Origin: CAVVVS01 sp963751355
GTDB lineage: Bacteria > Bacteroidota > Ignavibacteria > Ignavibacteriales > Ignavibacteriaceae
DNA length: 42,898 nucleotides
Assembly: GCA_963751355.1 (NCBI GenBank)
Contig: CAVVVS010000081.1
Coordinates: 1-42,898 of the forward strand
Direction of reading: 5' to 3'
Of this stretch, positions 1 to 8,200 are shown in pieces. The notes below the pieces were generated by a model. It was not told the DNA's origin, did no database searches, and saw nothing but the letters and a program-made list of their open reading frames with translations. The translations under genes were made by a program, and so were the position numbers. Numbering within the stretch: position 1 is the first letter of the stretch; each line of letters begins with the position of its first letter.

Positions 1-37
1 CATATTATTAACCTATTAGATTTCTTCCTTATCTTAT

Positions 38-124
38 TCCCTATATAAGGATAAAATTCCTAATAGTAGACATATTTTTGATTTGTTCCTTATATAAGGA
101 TGTTTTGGTTTCCTTATATAGGGA
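38..124. repeat. Three copies of a 14-bp palindrome, possible operator array
   Basis: TCCCTATATAAGGA lies at 38-51, TCCTTATATAAGGA (a perfect palindrome) at 87-100 and TCCTTATATAGGGA at 111-124. Copies one and three are exact reverse complements of each other, and each differs from the perfect middle copy by one base. Start-to-start spacing is 49 and 24 bp. The group lies just downstream of the stop of the small minus-strand gene (138-479), so it more likely serves a gene to the left of the window. Binding by a dimeric repressor is inference; the sites themselves are directly visible. Confidence 0.55.
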
Positions 125-137
125 ATATTATTTTAAT

Positions 138-479
138 TTACTCTTCTACAATTCGCTTCGATAATCCTAAACTTAATATTTCACCGTACGGCAATTCCCA
201 TACTCTTTTATTTCTGTTCCAACGTCCACCGGCTTTTTTAACTAATCTTCTTACATTAATTTCGTCAATTCCAACACTTATTCCAACTAATTTGTTTTTC
301 GGTATCTTTTTGAATTTTGGACCCCATTCGCTTCTATCAACAATAATTTCTACTGTAGTTATTCTCTCCCATTTTTTGTCATCATACCTGTACCTGACAC
401 AAAATAAATCATCTCCATATTTTGATACCCATTTCTTTGTTCCGGGTTGACCGGGTTTTAAAAACTTTTTTGACTTCAT
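138..479 (-). CDS. Small conserved hypothetical protein next to the integron integrase
   Basis: A 113-residue basic soluble protein with no signal peptide or membrane segment. It opens with a KPGQPGTKKW stretch, continues with a CVRYRYDDKKW segment and ends with GGRWNRNKRVWEL, a Gly-Gly-Arg-Trp-Asn...Trp pattern. From memory, proteins with this KPGQ.GTK...VRYRYD...GG.WN...VWEL layout occur in unrelated bacteria as small hypothetical proteins; I know of no established function. It lies downstream of the integrase on the same strand, separated by 181 bp holding a long inverted repeat, so it could be a cassette-like passenger or be co-transcribed with the integrase. ATG start; no clear ribosome binding site at normal spacing. 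Confidence 0.75.
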   Translation of the reverse strand: MKSKKFLKPGQPGTKKWVSKYGDDLFCVRYRYDDKKWERITTVEIIVDRSEWGPKFKKIPKNKLVGISVGIDEINVRRLVKKAGGRWNRNKRVWELPYGEILSLGLSKRIVEE

Positions 480-485
480 TCCTGA

Positions 486-578
486 CCCGTGAGATAATTA
501 CTAATTCAAATATTATTTTTACTCATAAATTGATCCGCTAAATGTTTATCAAATACTTCATCATTTTTATCTCACGGG
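486..578. repeat. 12-bp perfect inverted repeat spanning 93 bp between integrase and small gene
   Basis: CCCGTGAGATAA (486-497) is matched exactly by TTATCTCACGGG (567-578), with 69 bp between the arms. A weaker inner pairing, TTGAT with ATCAA, is visible in the centre. The total length falls in the range of integron attC sites and the location next to an integron integrase is suggestive, but the diagnostic AAC/GTT triplets of attC cores are absent from the arms. It lies immediately upstream of the start of the 138-479 gene, so a regulatory or transcript-structure role is an equal possibility. Confidence 0.5.
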
Positions 579-660
579 GCCTGTCCCTTACCTGTATGAT
601 AATTTCTCAACCTATTTTTTATATATCTCTTGCCCCAAGCCGTTTTCAAGTATGTTTGCC

Positions 661-1623
661 TTACAATTTATCAGCCGGACTTTTTACTCCCAGCCCTCCC
701 TTATTAAGTACATGAGTATAAATCATGGTAGTATTCACGCTCTCATGCCCAAGCAATTCCTGAACCGTGCGTATATCATATCCGTCTTCCAAAAGATGAG
801 TGGCAAAGGAATGACGAAATGTATGACATCCGGCATTCTTTGTTATTTGTGCATTGTATGTTGCTGCTTTAACCGCTTTCTGAAGTAAACTCTCGTGTAC
901 ATGATGCCGTCTTTTTTTACCGCTTCTCGGATCTATTGATAATTTTTTGTCGGGGAATACATATTGCCAGCCCCATGCTTTATTTGCATTTGGGAATTTC
1001 CTGTCCAGAGCGTTCGGTAAATATACTCTTCCGTATCCTCTTTTTAGATCCGATTCATGCATTTTTTTAACTTTTCTCAAATGTTCTTGCAATGGAGTTT
1101 TTATTATCGCGGGCAGTACCGTACTCCGGTCCTTTATTCCTTTTGCTAATCTTACGGTTATCTGATTCCTGCTGATATCAATGTCCATCACTCTTAACCT
1201 TAAACATTCCATCAAACGCAGCCCCGCACCGTAAAGTATGTTAGCCATAATCCAGTAAACACCGTCAAGTTGATTCAGAATAGCTTTTACTTCTTCGCGG
1301 GATAAAACAACCGGTAACCGTTTAGGCATTTTTGCCCAAATTAATCCTTCTATTTTCCCGACTTCTTTTTTAAGTACATTTTTATATAAAAAGATTAATG
1401 CACATAAAGCCTGGTTCTGGCTCGATGATGACATGTTATCTTTTACGGCTAAGCTTGTTAAAAAATTGGAAATTTCAGTTTCCCCCATTTCCGCCGGATG
1501 ACGTTTATTGTAAAAGATAATGAATCTTCTTATCCAAACAATATAAGCCTCTTCAGTTCTTATACTGTAATGCCTCACTCTTATCTCGTTTCTTACTAGA
1601 TCTAATAACTTTGGTGCCGACAT
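661..1623 (-). CDS. intI: Integron integrase (IntI-type tyrosine recombinase)
   Basis: A 320-residue tyrosine recombinase, the usual IntI length. The N-terminal SAM-like DNA-binding domain covers about residues 1-95 (SIRTEEAYIVWIRRF), and the catalytic domain about 105-310. Catalytic residues are visible: R136 in YGAGLRLMECLRLRV, lysines 161/164, H267 and R270 in HTFRHSFATH, H293 in LLGHESV and the nucleophile Y302 in MIYTHV. The extra segment at about residues 200-242, with AWGWQYVFP and DPRSGKKRRHH, is the insertion that separates integron integrases from XerC/D and is needed for attC recombination in known members. Start ATG; upstream is 1.3 kb without a clear gene. No recognisable cassette array is in the window; whether one lies further left cannot be seen. 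Confidence 0.95.
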   Translation of the reverse strand: MSAPKLLDLVRNEIRVRHYSIRTEEAYIVWIRRFIIFYNKRHPAEMGETEISNFLTSLAVKDNMSSSSQNQALCALIFLYKNVLKKEVGKIEGLIWAKMPKRLPVVLSREEVKAILNQLDGVYWIMANILYGAGLRLMECLRLRVMDIDISRNQITVRLAKGIKDRSTVLPAIIKTPLQEHLRKVKKMHESDLKRGYGRVYLPNALDRKFPNANKAWGWQYVFPDKKLSIDPRSGKKRRHHVHESLLQKAVKAATYNAQITKNAGCHTFRHSFATHLLEDGYDIRTVQELLGHESVNTTMIYTHVLNKGGLGVKSPADKL

Positions 1624-2979
1624 TATATCCGATCGATTTTTAGTAAAAGGTTAAAATCCACTTTTAATTGATGTTGTATAGTAATTGATTTAAAAAATTT
1701 GAATTATCGGAAGCAGTTTTACAATTATTAGAATTTCCGGAAAAGATTTTTAGCAATTTCATTCAAACAGCCTTGTTTCTAAAACCCGCTTCGAGCATGA
1801 TGGCGATTGATTTGCAGGCTCTCTTTATTAATCCTTGCGGTAGGTAACTCACATAGGGGAATTCGATTTAATCGCTCTGCCTTATGTAGGAAAACTACGA
1901 CTATCTGAAAATTATAATTACCTAGCCGCCGGTTATATCATATTTTATTATACTTCATTATTTCAATTCCTTATTATTCGTTGTCAATATGAATAACATA
2001 CATATCTTTTGCCGTAATATTTTATCACAACTTTGTTTTTAAATTGTTCTTAGTTATTAATTTTTCGATTTGCAATATTTTGTATCTTCTTTCGATTTTC
2101 AATGCCGGATTTAAATGAACAAAAGCATCTTTATTATCCCCCGGCAACTACTGCTTATGCGCATTAAGATAATCATACGCCCCGTTTATAGTAGAATAGT
2201 TTAAAATTATATAATTTAATACTTTATAGCAAGTAAAAAATTAATTCCGTTTTTTTGCAAAAAAATTATTTTTACTAAAGATATATATAGCCGGAAAAAT
2301 CTAAACAGCGGGAAAATTTTAAAAAAATCATTTTTTTATTTTTCTTCTAAAAGTTATATTATTTTTTTTCAAAAAACTTATCCGCCAAAGGTGAGATCAT
2401 CTGCATGATTAATCAATGGTACGAATTTCGGGGCAATCTCGGAACCCAATCCGCCTCAAATAGCGGGAAATTATACGCAACCCTTCTCGTCCACCGGAGC
2501 AAACGTGAAATCGGAATAAAATATATTTGGGAATATTAATATTTCCTTCATTCCTGCCGTTCACAAAAAACAATAAGATGAAAATTTTTTTTACTCCATA
2601 TAAAACGATTACCTCCGGCAAAAGTGAGGAATTAAAATAAGTTTCTTTAATTATGTAAAATTAAAACACTTTCAGTTAAAAATATTTTCTTAAAACTTTT
2701 TAATTTTTATTTAGCAATTATTCGTAACTTTTCCGGATCATCCTTGTGCTGTTGCCCCGGTAAATATTACTTTTTATAAGCAGCTTGGCGGCAAATTTTA
2801 AAAAAAATAATAGTTGATTTTAGTACATATTGTTTTTAAATTAAGCGTATTACAGTAATACATTTCCACTTTTCCAACACATTCAACCGTAAATCTTAGT
2901 CAAAGTATAGTTCATTTGTAGAAACCGTGAGCAAGTAAAATAGTTGTTTTCGGTTAATTTCAGCTATATGGGGAAATTA
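1624..2979. other. 1.35-kb region without a convincing gene
   Basis: No credible intact reading frame. The stretch is very AT-rich with long A and T runs, especially around 2220-2370. It contains a stem-loop at 1851-1887 and a decayed-looking minus-strand reading frame around 2025-2220. The minus-strand frame at 2409-2621 has unconvincing composition and was not called. This is the side of intI where attI and cassettes would usually sit, but no GTTRRRY/RYYYAAC core pair was found by eye. Confidence 0.6.
1851..1887. repeat. Nested stem-loop upstream of the integrase
   Basis: ACATAGG (1851-1857) pairs with CCTTATGT (1880-1887) with a bulge or wobble, and inside it CGATT (1864-1868) pairs perfectly with AATCG (1870-1874) across a single-base loop. 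This two-tier stem resembles the outer and inner arms of folded integron recombination sites and lies about 230 bp upstream of the intI start, but it lacks the conserved core sequence. It could equally be a simple transcript hairpin. Confidence 0.35.
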
Positions 2980-4272
2980 ATGATTACTGAAGATCTTTTA
3001 GATATTAAATTAAAACTTGAAAAAGAAAACCTCCGCCTTCAAACATCTCTACAGGAACTCTCCATTCTGAATGATATCGCAACCGCAATAAGTTCTACTC
3101 TTTCGCTCAACCGTGTAATAGAATTGATTGTAAACAAATGCATAAAACATTTAAGTGTTGAACAATGTTCTATAGTGTTGTGCGACTATAAAAACCTGGC
3201 AGCTCCCTTTCATACTATAGTTAGAAAAGCAGATGTAACGGATTATAAACAGGCTTACCGGTTCGATGAACAGCTAACCGGATGGATGCTGAAAAATCAA
3301 AAAACTCTCGTTGTTAATGATCTAAAAACCGACTCCCGGTTTTATACTGATAATATATTTATTAATTCGCTCCTGAGTACGCCTCTGATATTAAAAGGCA
3401 AGATGATAGGAATAATATCGGTATTTAATAAAAAAGACGGTCAAATATTTAATCGCGAGGATCAACGATTACTTTCCATCATTGCTGCTCAATCTGCTCA
3501 CGTAATTGAAAATGCACGATTGCTCGAAGAAGAACAAGCATATATCCTGATCCAGGAAGAACTGCGTATGGCCAAAGAAATCCAGGTCAATTTACTTCCC
3601 AAAAAAATACCCGCCATACCCGGTTATGATATCGCAGCCATAAATATACCTGCCCGTGAAGTGGGAGGTGATTATTATGATTTTATCCCGGCTTCCGAAA
3701 CACAACTCGGATTTTGTCTGGGAGATGTTTCCGGTAAAGGGTTGCCGGCAGCTTTTCTGATGGGGAATCTTCAAGCAACCGTTAGAGGTCAAACTTTAAT
3801 AAATTCCCCGTGCAAGGACAGAGTTTCCAGAGCAAATAAATTGCTTTTTGGAAGTACCGATCCTTCAAAATTTGCAACACTTTTTTACGGCGTTTTCGAT
3901 TTTATTCAACATAATATTTGTTATTGTAACGCCGGGCATAATTATCCTTACATTTTTCATAAGGACGGATCTTTTCAAAGGCTTGATGTTGGTGGAATAT
4001 TACTTGGTTGCATTCCCGATGCCGTTTATGAAAATACAATTATTCCAGTTTCTAACGGCGATACTATAATACTTTATTCCGATGGTATTACGGAGGCTTT
4101 CAATAAAAATGATGAAGAATATGGTGAGGAACGTTTTGAGGATTTGCTTAACAAGTATCATACGGGTAGTTCCAAAATTTTGATCGAAAAAATAGTGAAT
4201 GCCGTTCGTGAGCATTCCGGCAGCGAACCTCAAACAGACGATATGACAATCATGATAATTAAAAGAAATTAA
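2980..4272 (+). CDS. GAF domain / SpoIIE-type PP2C serine phosphatase (RsbU-like)
   Basis: About 430 residues. A short coiled-coil-like N-terminus (LEKENLRLQTSLQELS) leads to a GAF sensor domain at about 25-185, then a PPM/SpoIIE phosphatase domain from about 200 to the end. Metal-binding phosphatase motifs are visible: EVGGDYYDF, GDVSGKGLPAAFLM, SDGITEAFN and the closing DDMTIMII. Such enzymes dephosphorylate STAS anti-anti-sigma proteins in partner-switching systems, so the STAS proteins at 18.4 and 18.9 kb are possible substrates (inference). No membrane segment, so cytoplasmic. The frame stays open upstream to a TTG at 2944 and an ATG at 2968; I prefer the ATG at 2980 because a GGGGA stretch lies at Shine-Dalgarno spacing before it. 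Stands alone, with about 430 bp after it. Confidence 0.93.
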   Translation: MITEDLLDIKLKLEKENLRLQTSLQELSILNDIATAISSTLSLNRVIELIVNKCIKHLSVEQCSIVLCDYKNLAAPFHTIVRKADVTDYKQAYRFDEQLTGWMLKNQKTLVVNDLKTDSRFYTDNIFINSLLSTPLILKGKMIGIISVFNKKDGQIFNREDQRLLSIIAAQSAHVIENARLLEEEQAYILIQEELRMAKEIQVNLLPKKIPAIPGYDIAAINIPAREVGGDYYDFIPASETQLGFCLGDVSGKGLPAAFLMGNLQATVRGQTLINSPCKDRVSRANKLLFGSTDPSKFATLFYGVFDFIQHNICYCNAGHNYPYIFHKDGSFQRLDVGGILLGCIPDAVYENTIIPVSNGDTIILYSDGITEAFNKNDEEYGEERFEDLLNKYHTGSSKILIEKIVNAVREHSGSEPQTDDMTIMIIKRN

Positions 4273-4366
4273 GGAAACCTATATAGTTAATAATCAATAC
4301 TTCGAAGCTGCAGGTAATAATGACTCATGTTACATCAAAACGTTTCGCAAAAATAATTAGAATAAT

Positions 4367-4416
4367 GGAGTAAGGAGAGAGACTGCATTTTTCTATTTAA
4401 CCTACCTCGTTACTCC
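4367..4416 (+). terminator. Stem-loop downstream of the SpoIIE phosphatase
   Basis: GGAGTAAGGAG (4367-4377) pairs with CTCGTTACTCC (4406-4416), ten of eleven positions matching, around a 28-nt loop. It lies about 95 bp after the phosphatase stop. There is no U-run after the 3' arm, so intrinsic termination is uncertain and a transcript-stability or regulatory hairpin is possible. The rest of the 4273-4698 gap holds a second inverted repeat (4622-4651) and no accepted gene. Confidence 0.35.
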
Positions 4417-4621
4417 GAATGAACAAGGTTTAGTGATATTAGCTAAAAATCGCTTTATGCCGAATTCATGTTGAATTTTGTACTGACGGAAATCGTTTTT
4501 TCCTGCTCCGGAGGTATTAATACAGACATTTGTGATTTCGAATTAGCCGCCAATAGTGCTAAGGTATTAATTGTTTTGGTATTAAACAGTGAAGCATAAT
4601 TTATTTTTAGCTCAATTACAT

Positions 4622-4651
4622 ATTGTTCCAAAGTATTTGTTTTGGAACAAT
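4622..4651. promoter_or_regulatory. 11-bp perfect inverted repeat upstream of the exported protein gene
   Basis: ATTGTTCCAAA (4622-4632) and TTTGGAACAAT (4641-4651) are exact inverted copies separated by 8 bp. The element lies 47 bp before the ATG of the 171-residue exported protein. An 11-bp perfect arm with a short spacer fits either a dimeric operator or a strong 5' hairpin in the transcript. There is no U-run, so it is not a typical terminator. Confidence 0.55.
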
Positions 4652-4698
4652 TATCTGAGGGGACACAAAATATTATAAAAACCATCAAGGGGGGCAAA

Positions 4699-5214
4699 AT
4701 GAAACTTAAATATATCTTACCAACACTCTTTACACTAATCTTTTTATTGAATCAACCGGCACTTTGCCAGTCCAACATACCTACCAAAAAAGCTCAACTA
4801 AAAAAAGAAATACGGGAATTAACAAGAAGTTCGGATCTAGTGGTTGTGGGAAAAATTCAGAAAATGTATTCCGGATGGAACAAACAAAAAACACGGATAT
4901 ATACAACCGTAACCGTTCAGGTTGAGGATTATGTGAAAGGGACTCAAACAGGCAGCACTATACTCGTCACTCACCTCGGCGGTGAAGTTGACGGCGTTGG
5001 TGAACTTTATTCGCATACTCCCAAATTCACTTCGCAGGAAGAAGTAATGCTTTTCCTTCATAAAAACAAAGAAGGAAATCTCATCATAACAAAAGGCGAT
5101 AGAGGAAAATTCAATTTGCATAAAAACGCTTCACTGAATATTAAAACTATTGGTACCGGTGAAAATATTGACGAGGTAAAAAATATAGTAAGGAATAATT
5201 CAATTAAAAAATGA
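4699..5214 (+). CDS. Exported conserved hypothetical protein
   Basis: 171 residues starting at an ATG preceded by a strong GGGGGG purine run; in-frame codons further upstream lack such a site. The N-terminus is a classic signal peptide (MKLKYILPTLFTLIFLLNQP, cleavage near ALCQ). The mature part reads as a small beta-rich domain: SDLVVVGKI, then RIYTTVTVQVEDYVKGT, then EVDGVGELYSHTPKF, EEVMLFL and a GDRGKFNL close. I recall similar small secreted proteins in the same lineage near matrixin-type proteases, but I know no function. It is 71 bp upstream of the giant matrixin-containing gene on the same strand, so the two are probably co-transcribed and may act together outside the inner membrane. 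Confidence 0.8.
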   Translation: MKLKYILPTLFTLIFLLNQPALCQSNIPTKKAQLKKEIRELTRSSDLVVVGKIQKMYSGWNKQKTRIYTTVTVQVEDYVKGTQTGSTILVTHLGGEVDGVGELYSHTPKFTSQEEVMLFLHKNKEGNLIITKGDRGKFNLHKNASLNIKTIGTGENIDEVKNIVRNNSIKK

Positions 5215-5285
5215 TTTTTCCTCAAGAGAAAGGAATTATAATGTTGAAAAAATAAAAAGGATTTTTAAGTAAATAGGGGGTTAAA

Positions 5286-8200
5286 ATGAAAAAGTTTTTT
5301 TCAGTATTTTCTTTAATATTCTCGTTACTTTTGCTCGGGTCGCCGCAGGTATTCTCCCAGACGGGAACTATTTCCGGTACTGTTGAAGATACCCTTACAC
5401 ATGTTCCTCTGATAACTGCAAACATTACTATTGAAGGCACCGCATTTGGAGCGGTAACAGATATGACAGGGCAATACACATTTGTAAATGTCCCCGCGGG
5501 CATTTATACAATGCATGCAACTTATCCCGGTTATATTCAGGGAACTGTTACCGGCGTTAACGTTGTATCCGGAATGACGACAACACAAAATTTCGGTCTG
5601 TTCCCTGTTACAAATTATATCGTGGTAAACACAAACGACAGCGGTCCCGGTTCATTAAGACAGGCTATGCTTGATGCAAACAGTCATCCGGGCAAAGATT
5701 TTATTCACTTTAATATTCCGTCGGGACCCGGTACACCGTCTCAAACAATTCAGCCTCTATCTCCCCTCCCGGATATTACCGATTCCGTTGTTATTGATGG
5801 AACAACACAGCCGGGATACGGAGACCTTCCAAACAAAATTGTAATTGACGGTTCAAGTGCCGGAGGCGCAGACGGTTTTTCAATAAAAGCAGGAAACAGT
5901 ACTATTCGTGGTTTGGTTATAAATAATTTTTCCGGAAATGGAATATACATATCTGAAAACGGCGGAAATGTTATTGAACATAATTTTATCGGTACCGACT
6001 CAACAGGAAATTATATTTTTGGTAATCAACGTGGTATTTTGATAATAAGTTCTTCTAATAATAAAATTGGAGGTTCTACACTGCTTGCCCGAAATATAAT
6101 TTCGGGAAATACTTTTAGAGGAATCAGTATTGCCGGATCTCCCGGTGAGCCGGCATCCGGTAATATTATTCAGGGTAATTATATCGGAACAAATATTTAC
6201 GGAAATACTGCTCTGGCAAATAATAATTACGGAATTTTATTATTAGATGCTGATCATTCTAGTATCGGCGGAAATTCACCCGGTGAAGGAAACCTTATAT
6301 CAGGCAATGATGGAAACGGTATAACCATTACCGGCAGCGAAGCTGTGGGAAATATTGTTGCGGGAAATTATATCGGTACGAAATCCGATGGTAATGAGGC
6401 CTTGCCAAATAACACTGGTGTGGAGATTACTGGAGGATCGAACAACACAGTTGGTGGTAGCAATTTAAATGCAAGAAACATTATCTCTGGAAATAACTCA
6501 TTTGCTGTTAGAATTTATCCAACCTCCGGTGACTCTGCAAACGGAAACATAATTGAAGGTAATTATATTGGAACAAAAGTTAATGGTAACAGCATCCTCC
6601 CTAATGGGGACGATGGTGTTAATATTGATGGGGGTGGTGTGGGTGCCTCTGGAAACATAATTAAGAATAATGTTTTATGCGGTGCCGGCCGAGGAGGGGT
6701 ACCAAATAACGGTATAGAAATTTTAGATCCTAACGCTAGTTACAATATCATCATTGGAAACTATATCGGGACCAATGAAAATAGTACTTTGGATCTGGGA
6801 AATGCTTTCTATGGTATACAGATTAAGCGGGGAGCTCATCATAATAGAATAGGCGGGGCAACAACTGCAGAAAGAAATATTATTTCTGGTAATTTAGATG
6901 CTGGTGTTCGTATCGAAAAAGAATACGGATCTGATCAACCTACAATGAATGAAGTGCTGGGTAACTATATTGGTACTAATGTTTCTGGGACCATAGGAAA
7001 TGGAAATCGCGGGGCTGGAGTCGGAATTTACGATTCACCTTCAAACATTATCGGTCCGGCAAATGTTATCTCTGCTAATAAGTATTACGGAGTAGTTATC
7101 AGCGGTAATGCATCGGTAGCAAACAATGTTAAAGGCAACTTTATAGGCACAGACGCAAGCGGAACACTCGATCGTGGTAACGATGAAGGAGGAATATTTA
7201 TTGGTGATTCGGCATCAAATAACACAATAGGTGGTTCAACGCCGGCAGAACGAAATATTATTTCTGCAAACGGTCCGCTTTCTGCGCCAGGTATACCCGG
7301 AACGGTACCCGGAAATATACACGGAATTGTGTTAGAAGGTATTAATTGTACACACAATTCTGTTCAGGGAAATTACATTGGAACAGATTTAACCGGAACT
7401 GTAAGTTTAGGCAACGGCGGTGATGGTGTTCAAATTAGAAACGGAGCAAATAACAACACTATTGGAGGAATAAACGCCGGAGAGGGAAATGTAATTTCCG
7501 GAAATTATGTTACTGCGGTTGCGATCTATGGAAATGGTACCGAAAATAATATTGTCTGCGGAAATTTAATCGGATTGGATGCAAATGGCACTGTTAATAT
7601 TGGCCAACCAGGCGGGACAGGAGTTTACATAGGTTTTTCTGCAAATGAAAATCATATTGGCGGGCTTAGTCCTGGTGCCGGAAATTTTATTACCGGATCG
7701 GGTTGGGCCGGTATTTATACCGATAGTTCAGGCGCATCAGGTAATGAAATAATTGGAAACTGTTTTGGAACAGATATAAATAAAAATAGTGACCCTTCTT
7801 TTGCAAATAGAATAGGAATTTTGCTTTGCAATGTATCGGGGTACGCAATCGGTGGGACACTGGATGGGCAGAGTAATCTTATAGCGAATAGTACCGAGCA
7901 GGGTATATTAATTCAGGATAGCAGCATAATTAATCGAATTGAAGGAAATCAGATTATTAATAACGAGTCCTCTGGTATTGAAGTTGTGAGCAGCACAGGC
8001 AATGTTATAGGTCCGGGCAATTTAATTTCCGGGAACACTTTAGATGGAATAAATATTTACGGGAGCTCAACTAATCCTTCCACTGGAAATATAATACAAG
8101 GAAATTTGATAGGAACTGATTATACCGGTACGGACACCATACCAAACCTCACCGGAATTTACATAGGACAGTACACAAGCGGCAACATTATAGGCGGAAC

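Noticed and set aside
2409..2621. 70-residue minus-strand frame
   Set aside because: Protein is basic and aromatic with no domain pattern, no ribosome binding site, and lies in a region that looks non-coding on both strands.
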